From an uncultured Eubacteriales bacterium (GTDB lineage Bacteria; Bacillota; Clostridia; Oscillospirales; Oscillospiraceae), in contig URVR01000117.1 in assembly GCA_900551355.1 (NCBI GenBank), positions 1 to 5,370 of the forward strand: a stretch of 5,370 nt of DNA, written 5' to 3'. Under the pieces are notes generated by a model. That model worked only from the letters and a program-made list of their open reading frames with translations, did no database searches and had not been told where the DNA came from. Of this stretch, positions 1-5,370 are shown piece after piece (the stretch's first letter is position 1; each line of letters opens with the position of its first letter). The position numbers were made by a program, and so were the translations under genes.

Positions 1-48
1 CGAGATTCCTCTACGTCTCGTGGGCTCGGAGATGTGTATAAGAGACAG
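1..48. other. Residual Illumina Nextera (Tn5) P7 adapter, not genomic
   Basis: Bases 30-48 are AGATGTGTATAAGAGACAG, the 19-base Tn5 mosaic end used in Nextera libraries. Bases 15-29 are GTCTCGTGGGCTCGG, the Nextera read-2 adapter arm. Bases 1-6 (CGAGAT) match the end of the P7 flow-cell oligo, which leaves bases 7-14 (TCCTCTAC) in the exact place of the 8-base i7 index. From memory this octamer is the adapter form of index N712. The order P7 tail, index, adapter arm, mosaic end is complete and uninterrupted, so this is library-construction sequence left on the contig. Genomic sequence begins at 49. Confidence 0.98.
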
Positions 49-100
49 GGGTATCGGCGGTGAGGAACGTGACGCCGTTTTTCGTTTGGGTGTGGAACAT
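49..100 (-). CDS. 5' fragment of a gene downstream of secA; possible PgeF/YfiH laccase-domain protein
   Basis: On the minus strand an ATG at 100 opens a frame of 17 complete genomic codons (MFHTQTKNGVTFLTADT) before the contig runs into adapter; any residues read beyond that are adapter translation. The start is well supported by AAAGGAG at 106-112, five bases upstream. The opening residues, especially KNGVTFLTAD, resemble the N-terminus of the peptidoglycan editing factor PgeF / YfiH family (copper-type oxidase or purine nucleoside phosphorylase fold), whose members often begin with a short strand of this kind. That assignment rests on fewer than 20 residues and is tentative. No catalytic residue is present in the window. 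The gene lies 80 bases downstream of the secA stop in the same direction, so it could be cotranscribed with secA if transcription passes the hairpin between them. Confidence 0.6.
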
Positions 101-105
101 GGCTG

Positions 106-112
106 CTCCTTT
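106..112 (-). promoter_or_regulatory. Ribosome binding site of the truncated gene
   Basis: The minus strand reads AAAGGAG followed by five bases and then ATG. This near-perfect Shine-Dalgarno sequence is what supports a real gene start at 100 despite only 17 codons being left. It begins one base after the T-run of the hairpin at 114-151, so terminator and translation start are packed against each other. Confidence 0.75.
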
Positions 113-113
113 C

Positions 114-151
114 AAAAGCAAGGCGGGCGGCGGCATCAGCCGCCGCCCGCC
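114..151 (-). terminator. Strong GC hairpin after secA, probable terminator or attenuator
   Basis: Bases 122-134 (GGCGGGCGGCGGC) pair perfectly with 139-151 (GCCGCCGCCCGCC), a 13-bp all-GC stem closing a 4-base loop at 135-138. Reading leftward, the stem starts 29 bases after the secA stop codon and is followed by TTGCTTTT (121-114), an imperfect T-run. This fits an intrinsic terminator for secA on the minus strand. On the plus strand the stem is followed by GGTGAGTTTGG, not a T-run, so it is directional. The next gene's ribosome binding site follows at once, leaving no room for a separate promoter in between. Partial read-through, or a role in mRNA stability, is therefore as plausible as full termination. 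Confidence 0.65.
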
Positions 152-180
152 GGTGAGTTTGGGGTATCGTTTGAAATAAC

Positions 181-2925
181 TCAGGAGTGGTACTCCTTGC
201 AGGTGCATTTCTTCCATTTCAGGCCGCTGCCGCAGGGGCACAGGTCGTTGCGGCCCACCTTCACCACGCGGGTGGGGCGCTTCTTCACAGTGCCGTCGCC
301 GCCCACGTTCTCGGTGATGCCGGAGGCCACGCGCTCCCGCTTGACCTCCTCGTTCTGGCGCAGACGCACGGAGTACAGACGGCGCACCGTCTCCTCCTTC
401 ATGGCGTCCACCATCTCCTCGAACATCTCCAGAGACTCCTTCTTGTAGGCGTCCACGGGGTTGGTCTGGGCGTAGGCCCGGAGACGGATGCCCTGGCGCA
501 GGTCCTGCATGGCGTCGATGTGCTCCATCCAGTACTCGTCCACCACGCGCAGGAGGATGACACGCTCCAGCTCGCGCATGACGGGGGGCGTGATCTCCGC
601 CTCCTTCTTGGCGTAGTAGTCGGCGGCTGCGGCGGTGAACAGGTCGGTGAAGTCCTGCTGGGTCATGGTCCCGAGCTGCGCTTCGTCGATCTTCACGGTG
701 TACTTGGGGAAGTACACGCCCTCCACGCTGCGCAGCAGATCGCGGCAGGAGGCCATGTCCAGATGCTCGGCACCCACGAAGGCGGCGTTCACCAGATTGG
801 AGATGGCGCCGTTCATCATGTTCATGATGATGCCCTTGACGTCCATGCCGTCCAGCACCTGCTTGCGCTGACCGTAGATGATCTCGCGCTGCTTGTTCAT
901 GACGTCGTCGTACTCCAGCACGGATTTACGGGTCTGGAAGTTGCGGCTTTCCACGGTGGTCTGGGCCTGCTCGATGGCACGGGAGAGCATCTTGTTCTCG
1001 ATGGGGGTGTCCTCGTCGATGTTCATGCGCTCCATGATGGAGGTGACGCGGTCGCCGCCGAACAGGCGCATCAGATCGTCCTCCAGGGAGATGTAGAACC
1101 GCGTCTCGCCGGGGTCGCCCTGACGGCCGGCACGGCCGCGGAGCTGGTTGTCGATACGGCGGGAGTCGTGACGCTCCGTGCCGATGATGAACAGGCCGCC
1201 GGCGGCCCGGACCTTCTCAGCCTCGCCGGCGATCTCCGCCTTGTGCTGGGCCAGCTTCTCGGCAAACAGCTTCCGGGCGCTGAGAATCTCCTCGTTGTCC
1301 GTCTCGGCGTAGCCGGTGGCCTCGGCGATCAGCTCGTCGGTGAGGCCGGCCTTGCGCAGGTCGTTCTTGGCCATGTACTCGGCGTTGCCGCCCAGCATGA
1401 TATCCGTACCGCGGCCGGCCATGTTGGTGGCCACGGTGACGGCGCCGTACTGACCGGCCTGTGCCACGATCTCCGCCTCACGCTCGTGGTTCTTGGCGTT
1501 CAGCAGGTTGTGCTTGATGCCCTCGCGGGTCAGCATCTTGCCCAGCAGCTCGTTCTTCTCAATGGAGACGGTGCCCACCAGCACCGGCTGGCCCTTGGCG
1601 TGGCACTCCTTCACCTGGCGGATGACGGCGTGGTACTTGCCGTTTTCGGTCTTGTAGACGGAGTCCTCGTTGTCGATACGGGCGATGGGGCGGTTGGTGG
1701 GGATCTCGATGATGTCCAGGGCGTAGATGGTGGCGAATTCCTCCTCCTCCGTCAGGGCCGTACCGGTCATGCCGGACAGCTTGCGGTACAGGCGGAAGTA
1801 GTTCTGGAACGTGATGGTGGCCAGCGTCTTGCTCTCGCGCTGGACGGACAGATGCTCCTTGGCCTCGATGGCCTGATGCAGACCCTCGGAGTACCGGCGG
1901 CCGAACATCAGACGGCCGGTGAACTCGTCCACGATGACCACCTCGCCGTCCTTCACCACATAGTCCACGTCGCGCTTCATGATGCCGTGGGCCTTGATGG
2001 CCTGGTTGATATGGTGGGCGGTGGTGCTGTTCTCCGGGTCGCTGAGGTTGTCCAGGTGGAAGAACTCCTCCGCCTTCTTGATGCCCCGGGCGGTGAGGGA
2101 GCAGGTGCGGGCCTTCTCGTCCACGATGTAGTCCGCGTCGATGTTGACGTCCTCTTCCTCCTTGTCGTCCGTCTCCGCCACCACATACTTCTTCAGGCGG
2201 GCGGCGAACATCTCGGCCATGTCGTACATCTGGGTGGACTTTTCGCCCATGCCGGAGATGATCAGGGGGGTGCGGGCCTCGTCGATGAGGATGGAGTCCA
2301 CCTCGTCCACGATGGCGAAGGCGTGGCCCCGCTGCACCTGCTCGTTGGCGTAGATGGCCATGTTGTCGCGGAGGTAGTCGAAGCCCATCTCGTTGTTGGT
2401 GCCGTAGGTGATATCCGACTGGTAGGCCTTCTGCCGCTCCTCCTTGGTCATGTCGTGGATGATGAGACCCACGGTAAGACCCATGAAGCGGTGTACCTTG
2501 CCCATCCACTCGGAGTCGCGCTTGGCCAGATAGTCGTTGACGGTGACGATGTGGACGCCCTCGCCGGTCAGTGCGTTCAGGTAGGCGGGCAGCGTGGCCA
2601 CCAGCGTTTTGCCTTCACCGGTCTTCATCTCGGCGATGCGGCCCTGGTGCAGCACGATGCCGCCCACCAGCTGGACAGGGTAGGGGCGCATGCCCAGCAC
2701 GCGGTCGGCGGCCTCCCGCACGGCGGCAAACGCCTCCGGCAGGATGTCGTCCAGCGTCTCGCCGTTGGCAAGGCGCTCCTTGAACTCGGGGGTCTTGGCC
2801 TGGAGCTGCGCGTCGGTCAGGGCCTTGTACGCGTCCTCCAGCGCCGTGATCTTATCCACGATGGGATAGATGCTCTTCAGCTCGCGCTGGCTGTATGTTC
2901 CGAAAACCTTGGTAAACAGTCCCAT
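181..2925 (-). CDS. secA: Preprotein translocase ATPase SecA
   Basis: This is the motor ATPase of the general secretion pathway. It binds preproteins and drives them through the SecYEG channel at the cytoplasmic membrane by cycles of ATP hydrolysis. The frame gives 914 residues, a normal to slightly long SecA. Visible motifs in order: N-terminal helix beginning MGLFTKVFG; Walker A MKTGEGKT (residues 100-107); TNNEMGFDYLRDN (176-188); Walker B with DEVDSILIDEARTP (207-220); the preprotein cross-linking region (about 225-370); NBD2 motifs NMAGRGTDIMLGG (501-513) and QLRGRAGRQGDPG (594-606); the helical scaffold/wing region; and a C-terminal zinc-binding tail CPCGSG...KKCTC (896-909). The frame is open further upstream, but the start at 2925 is chosen because it gives the canonical SecA N-terminus and has GGAAAGGA (2935-2942) at good distance. 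The extra upstream codons would lie across the promoter. The gene is complete with no frameshift. Confidence 0.98.
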   Translation of the reverse strand: MGLFTKVFGTYSQRELKSIYPIVDKITALEDAYKALTDAQLQAKTPEFKERLANGETLDDILPEAFAAVREAADRVLGMRPYPVQLVGGIVLHQGRIAEMKTGEGKTLVATLPAYLNALTGEGVHIVTVNDYLAKRDSEWMGKVHRFMGLTVGLIIHDMTKEERQKAYQSDITYGTNNEMGFDYLRDNMAIYANEQVQRGHAFAIVDEVDSILIDEARTPLIISGMGEKSTQMYDMAEMFAARLKKYVVAETDDKEEEDVNIDADYIVDEKARTCSLTARGIKKAEEFFHLDNLSDPENSTTAHHINQAIKAHGIMKRDVDYVVKDGEVVIVDEFTGRLMFGRRYSEGLHQAIEAKEHLSVQRESKTLATITFQNYFRLYRKLSGMTGTALTEEEEFATIYALDIIEIPTNRPIARIDNEDSVYKTENGKYHAVIRQVKECHAKGQPVLVGTVSIEKNELLGKMLTREGIKHNLLNAKNHEREAEIVAQAGQYGAVTVATNMAGRGTDIMLGGNAEYMAKNDLRKAGLTDELIAEATGYAETDNEEILSARKLFAEKLAQHKAEIAGEAEKVRAAGGLFIIGTERHDSRRIDNQLRGRAGRQGDPGETRFYISLEDDLMRLFGGDRVTSIMERMNIDEDTPIENKMLSRAIEQAQTTVESRNFQTRKSVLEYDDVMNKQREIIYGQRKQVLDGMDVKGIIMNMMNGAISNLVNAAFVGAEHLDMASCRDLLRSVEGVYFPKYTVKIDEAQLGTMTQQDFTDLFTAAAADYYAKKEAEITPPVMRELERVILLRVVDEYWMEHIDAMQDLRQGIRLRAYAQTNPVDAYKKESLEMFEEMVDAMKEETVRRLYSVRLRQNEEVKRERVASGITENVGGDGTVKKRPTRVVKVGRNDLCPCGSGLKWKKCTCKEYHS

Positions 2926-2934
2926 ATATCCGTA

Positions 2935-2942
2935 TCCTTTCC
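2935..2942 (-). promoter_or_regulatory. secA ribosome binding site
   Basis: The minus strand reads GGAAAGGA, then nine bases, then ATG at 2925. It decides between this start and the longer open frame that reaches 3126. Confidence 0.8.
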
Positions 2943-2972
2943 ATGTAAAAGAATATGTATCCAGTATTACAA

Positions 2973-2985
2973 GTATACAGTATAC
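2973..2985. repeat. Tandem GTATAC palindromes at the secA -10 / start site
   Basis: GTATAC occurs at 2973-2978 and again at 2980-2985, separated by one A. Each copy is its own reverse complement and together they form a 13-base odd palindrome, GTATACAGTATAC apart from its central base. The element overlaps the secA -10 box and the predicted transcription start. It may be an operator for a dimeric repressor or a by-product of the TATACT box; the sequence alone cannot decide. Confidence 0.35.
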
Positions 2986-3007
2986 CACAGGAGAGTGTCT
3001 AATGCAA
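2979..3007 (-). promoter_or_regulatory. secA promoter, sigma-A type with extended -10
   Basis: On the minus strand TTGCAT (plus-strand positions 3002-3007) is separated by exactly 17 bases from TATACT (2979-2984). The -10 box is preceded by TGTGG, giving the extended form TGGTATACT. The -35 matches the consensus only in its first three bases, but the extended -10 can compensate. Transcription would start near 2972, giving a leader of about 47 bases before the secA ATG. Confidence 0.65.
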
Positions 3008-3062
3008 AAGAATTTCTGTGAACAATTTGCGGCAGGCGGCGGGCAAAGGACGCGCTTTACGG

Positions 3063-3091
3063 TTGTACAGGCCGGAAAAATGTGGTATACT
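3063..3091 (+). promoter_or_regulatory. Promoter of the beta-CASP / rlmD operon, extended -10
   Basis: TTGTAC (3063-3068) and TATACT (3086-3091) are spaced by exactly 17 bases. The -10 box again follows TGTGG, so it is of the extended TGN type. The predicted transcription start lies near 3098, about 27 bases before the ATG at 3125. The -35 boxes of this and the secA promoter are 55 bases apart and face away from each other. Confidence 0.75.
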
Positions 3092-3110
3092 TTCCCATAT
3101 AAACTTTGAA

Positions 3111-3116
3111 AAGGAG
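3111..3116 (+). promoter_or_regulatory. Ribosome binding site of the beta-CASP gene
   Basis: AAGGAG lies eight bases before the ATG at 3125, a consensus Shine-Dalgarno sequence at ideal spacing. It confirms 3125 as the start rather than an internal methionine. Confidence 0.85.
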
Positions 3117-3124
3117 TTTCCGCC

Positions 3125-4729
3125 ATGAAGCTGAGCTTTTACGGCGCTGACCAGTGCGTTACCGGCAGCTGCCATTGTCTGGAGGTCAACGGAAAGAAAA
3201 TACTGGTGGACTGCGGATTGCAGCAGGGACGGGACGAGATCGACAACGCCGCCCTGCCGTTCCATCCGGGCAGCATCGACGTGGTGCTGGTGACCCACGC
3301 CCACATCGACCACTCGGGGCGCATCCCCATGCTCATCAAAAACGGGTTTCAGGGCCGCATCATCACCACGCGGCTGACGGCGGAGCTGCTGGACATCATG
3401 CTGCAGGACTCCGCCCACATCCAGGAGCAGGACGCGGAGTATCAGAACCGCAAGAACAAGCGGGCCGGCCGGCCGGAGGTGCAGCCCATCTACACCGTGG
3501 CCGACGCCATACAGGTGCGGGAGTATATCCAGACCTGCGAGTACGGTCAGCAGGTGCAGGTCACCGACGACGTGACGGCGGAGTTCATCGACGCCGGGCA
3601 TCTGCTGGGCTCCGCCAGCATCAAGCTGACGTGCCGCGAGGGCGGCGAGACGCGGACCGTGGTGTTCTCCGGCGATATCGGCAATGTGGATCAGCCCATC
3701 ATCCGCAACCCCCAGTTCTTCGACAGCGCCGATTATGTGCTGATGGAGTCCACCTACGGCGACCGCAACCACACGGAGGTGTGGAGCTATACCGATCAGC
3801 TGGCACAGATCATCGACGAGACGCTGGCCAAGGGCGGCAACGTGGTGATCCCTGCCTTTGCCGTGGGCCGCACCCAGGAGCTGCTGTACTTCATCCGGGA
3901 GATCAAGGACAAGGGGCTGGTGACGTCCGTCAGGGACTTCCCGGTGTATGTGGACAGTCCGCTGGCCAAGAAGGCCACCACCATTTTCTGCGGCGACCTG
4001 CGGGGCTATCTGGACGAGGACGCGCTGGCGCTGGTGCAGGACGGCACCCACATGTTCAATTTCCCCGGCCTGCACCTGACGGAGACGGTGGAGGAGTCCA
4101 AGCTGCTGAACATGGACAAGACCCCCAAGGTCATCATCTCCGCCAGCGGCATGTGCGACGCGGGCCGCATCCGCCACCACCTGAAGTACAACCTGTGGCG
4201 GGGCGACAGCGCCGTGGTGTTCGTGGGCTTCCAGTCCCCCGGTACGCTGGGGCGGAACCTGCTGGACGGCGCGCCCAGCGTGAAGCTGTTCGGCGAGGAG
4301 ATCGCCGTGCGGGCCAAGATCGTGAATTTCCAGGGGCTGTCCTCCCACGCCGACCACGACCATCTGGTGGACTGGGTGAAGCACTTCTCCCCGGAAAAGA
4401 CCACCCATGTGTTTATCGTACACGGCGACCGGGAGGTGGCGCCGGTGTTCGCAGAGACGGTGAAGGGACTGGGCTTCGCGGCTCACGCGCCCCAGTACAC
4501 CGAGGAGTATGACCTGATCGCCGACAGGAAGCTGGCGGCAGGCTATCTGCCGGAGCGTAAGACCCGGGCCTACGACGGCGCGCCCAAGGCTACAGGCGCC
4601 TATCAGAAGCTGGTGCAGCTGGGCGATATGCTCATCGGGCTTATCCGCCGCAGCAAGGGCCGGGACAACAAGACGCTGGCCGCCTTTGCCGAGGCCATCA
4701 GCAAGGTCATCAGCAAGTTCGAGTTCTGA
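3125..4729 (+). CDS. MBL-fold / beta-CASP metallohydrolase, CPSF73-like RNA nuclease family
   Basis: The 534-residue product has the full architecture of the bacterial COG1236-type family related to the eukaryotic mRNA 3'-end nuclease CPSF73 and to the Thermus TTHA0252 RNase. It is probably a soluble zinc-dependent RNA hydrolase. The metallo-beta-lactamase part carries THAHIDHSG (H58, H60, D62, H63), H159 in DAGHLLGS and D184 in FSGDIG. The beta-CASP part starts with motif A MESTYGDR (E208), followed by FAVGRTQELLY (245-255) and the SGMCDAGRIRHHL segment (341-353). The C-terminal RNA-specificity (RMMBL) part has H408 in SSHADHDHL (motif B) and H433 in IVHGDREV (motif C). All expected metal and catalytic residues are present, so an active enzyme is likely. 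No signal peptide or membrane segment is seen. A basic helical tail (about 470-534) follows the RMMBL region. Its exact substrate cannot be told from sequence; it is distinct from RNase J and RNase Z. It is the first gene of a likely operon with the methyltransferase. Confidence 0.93.
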   Translation: MKLSFYGADQCVTGSCHCLEVNGKKILVDCGLQQGRDEIDNAALPFHPGSIDVVLVTHAHIDHSGRIPMLIKNGFQGRIITTRLTAELLDIMLQDSAHIQEQDAEYQNRKNKRAGRPEVQPIYTVADAIQVREYIQTCEYGQQVQVTDDVTAEFIDAGHLLGSASIKLTCREGGETRTVVFSGDIGNVDQPIIRNPQFFDSADYVLMESTYGDRNHTEVWSYTDQLAQIIDETLAKGGNVVIPAFAVGRTQELLYFIREIKDKGLVTSVRDFPVYVDSPLAKKATTIFCGDLRGYLDEDALALVQDGTHMFNFPGLHLTETVEESKLLNMDKTPKVIISASGMCDAGRIRHHLKYNLWRGDSAVVFVGFQSPGTLGRNLLDGAPSVKLFGEEIAVRAKIVNFQGLSSHADHDHLVDWVKHFSPEKTTHVFIVHGDREVAPVFAETVKGLGFAAHAPQYTEEYDLIADRKLAAGYLPERKTRAYDGAPKATGAYQKLVQLGDMLIGLIRRSKGRDNKTLAAFAEAISKVISKFEF

Positions 4730-4732
4730 GCC

Positions 4733-5020
4733 GTGCCGGAGAAGAACCAGATATATCGCGCCCGCATCGAGGGGTACACCTCCGAGGGACTGGGCGTGGC
4801 CCGCATCGACGGGCAGGCGGTGTTCGTACACCGGGCGCTGCGGGGCGAGGACTGTGACGTCCTTATCCTGAAGGTGCTGAAAAACGCCGCCTTCGGCAAA
4901 ACGGTGCGGGTGCATGCGCCGTCGCCCCACCGGGTGGAGCCGGACTGCCCGTACTACGGGCGGTGCGGCGGCTGCGACTTCCGCCATATGGACAGGGCCG
5001 AGGAGCTGGACGCCAAGCGC
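4733..5020 (+). CDS. rlmD: TRAM-domain 23S rRNA (uracil-C5)-methyltransferase RlmD/RumA family, 5' part only
   Basis: A GTG at 4733 opens a frame starting VPEKNQIYRARIEGYTSEGLGVARI, a typical beginning for this family. It is the only usable start, since an in-frame stop (the end of the upstream gene) lies one codon earlier. Residues 7-60 form the TRAM RNA-binding domain. CPYYGRCGGC (C72, C78, C81) supplies three of the four iron-sulfur cluster cysteines of RumA-type enzymes. The fourth cysteine and the whole SAM-dependent methyltransferase domain are missing, because from about residue 97 the sequence becomes glutamyl-tRNA synthetase. The family makes 5-methyluridine in 23S rRNA from uridine and SAM. 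Firmicutes carry several paralogues (RlmCD and others), so the exact target uridine is uncertain. The gene sits 3 bases after the beta-CASP gene with no clear Shine-Dalgarno, which suggests translational coupling. The true end of this gene is not in the window. Confidence 0.88.
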
Positions 5021-5370
5021 GCCGCGGCCGAGGAGAACGAGGGCGGCTACGCGGGCTACGACCGCACCTGCCGCGACCTCGACCCCGCCGAGGCGGCCGC
5101 GCGCATCGAGGCCGGCGAGCCCCACGTGTGGCGCCTGCGCGTGCCCGAGGGCCGCGGCGCCATCGAGTTCGACGACGCCGTGTACGGCCACGTGAGCTTC
5201 CCGGCCGACGTGATGGACGACATGATCGTCGTGCGCACCGACGAAAGCCCCACCTACAACTTCGCCGTGGTGTGCGACGACGCGAACATGGGCATCACGC
5301 ACGTCATCCGCGGCGACGACCACCTGTCCAACACCCCGCGCCAGATCCTCATCTACGAGGCGCTCGGATT
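5000..5370 (+). CDS. gltX: Internal fragment of glutamyl-tRNA synthetase, chimerically joined
   Basis: In the same frame as the methyltransferase start, the translation changes to GltX: GYDRTCRDL, FDDAVYGHVSF, DDMIVVRTDESPTYNFAVV and CDDANMGITHVIRGDDHL, then NTPRQILIYEALG up to the last base. These are conserved blocks of the catalytic domain, corresponding to roughly residues 110-250 of a bacterial GltX. Both the N-terminal HIGH-type ATP-binding motif and the KLSKR loop are absent, so this is only an internal piece and would not work as a synthetase. Codon use differs from the adjoining DNA: 2 of 116 codons end in A or T after 5020, against 10 of the 96 before it, and all nine arginines are CGC while the upstream part uses CGG and CGC equally. 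The donor is probably another high-GC organism, perhaps a Coriobacteriia or other actinobacterium (inference from wording and GC). The exact left edge cannot be fixed within 5000-5020. Confidence 0.9.

Noticed and set aside
30..48. Tn5/IS50 inverted-repeat end indicating a mobile element
   Set aside because: The 19 bases are the engineered mosaic end and are flanked by the Nextera arm and index. There is no transposase or second end.
20..448. 142-codon open frame on the plus strand at the left end
   Set aside because: Its start codon lies inside the adapter and the rest is antisense to the truncated gene, the hairpin and the 3' end of secA.
187..3021. A 944-codon open frame on the plus strand opposite secA
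   Set aside because: It is antisense to a fully motif-supported secA. Its composition (long runs rich in His, Val, Leu, Gly, Asp) is what GC-rich antisense reading of GC3-biased codons produces, and no domain is recognisable.
2926..3126. N-terminally extended SecA of 981 residues starting at 3126
   Set aside because: The 67 extra residues have no SecA similarity, run across the predicted promoter and lack a ribosome binding site. MGLFTKVFG at 2925 is the standard SecA start.
3461..3476. GGCCGGCCGGCC repeat with self-complementarity inside the beta-CASP gene
   Set aside because: It encodes ordinary residues (RAGRP) in GC-rich coding sequence and has no T-run or other context that would make it a regulatory element.
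2999..5323. A 774-codon open frame on the minus strand opposite the beta-CASP and methyltransferase genes
   Set aside because: It is an antisense shadow with the same His/Val/Gly-rich composition. It also runs straight through the rlmD/gltX chimera join and the divergent promoter region, which a real gene would not do.
4733..5370. A novel natural fusion of an rRNA methyltransferase with glutamyl-tRNA synthetase
   Set aside because: Both halves are cut inside essential domains: no methyltransferase domain, no HIGH or KLSKR motif. The join sits in a short coincidentally shared segment with a codon-usage shift, so an assembly or library chimera is far more likely.

Overview
The window reads as one metagenomic or draft-genome contig from a GC-rich Firmicute. 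The most likely source is a gut Clostridia of the Oscillospiraceae type. This rests on SecA and methyltransferase wording typical of that group, strong AAGGAG ribosome binding sites and extended -10 promoters; it is an inference, not a database result. Both ends are artefactual or suspect. Bases 1-48 are unclipped Illumina Nextera adapter. Roughly the last 350 bases (after about 5000-5020) are a piece of a glutamyl-tRNA synthetase gene joined in frame to an unrelated rRNA methyltransferase gene.

Layout from left to right: adapter (1-48); the first 17 codons of a leftward gene cut off by the adapter, possibly a PgeF/YfiH-type laccase-domain protein (49-100); a short gap with a strong GC-only hairpin that looks like a terminator or attenuator (101-180); a complete leftward secA (181-2925); a 199-bp AT-richer divergent promoter region (2926-3124); a complete rightward metallo-beta-lactamase/beta-CASP nuclease-like gene (3125-4729); 3 bases later a GTG-started TRAM-domain 23S rRNA uracil-C5 methyltransferase gene, 5' part only (4733 to about 5020); and the gltX fragment (about 5000-5370, running off the end).

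secA encodes the motor ATPase of the general secretion pathway. It is transcribed away from a beta-CASP/rRNA methyltransferase pair that probably forms an operon and is linked to RNA metabolism. The two directions are driven by two well-formed sigma-A-type promoters, each carrying the same 11-mer TGTGGTATACT around the -10 box.

I found no CRISPR array, tRNA, rRNA, natural mobile element or novel defence-like system. The genuine content is ordinary housekeeping DNA. The observations that most need attention are the adapter remnant and the rlmD/gltX chimera, because both could be mistaken for biology (a Tn5-like end, and a fusion enzyme).
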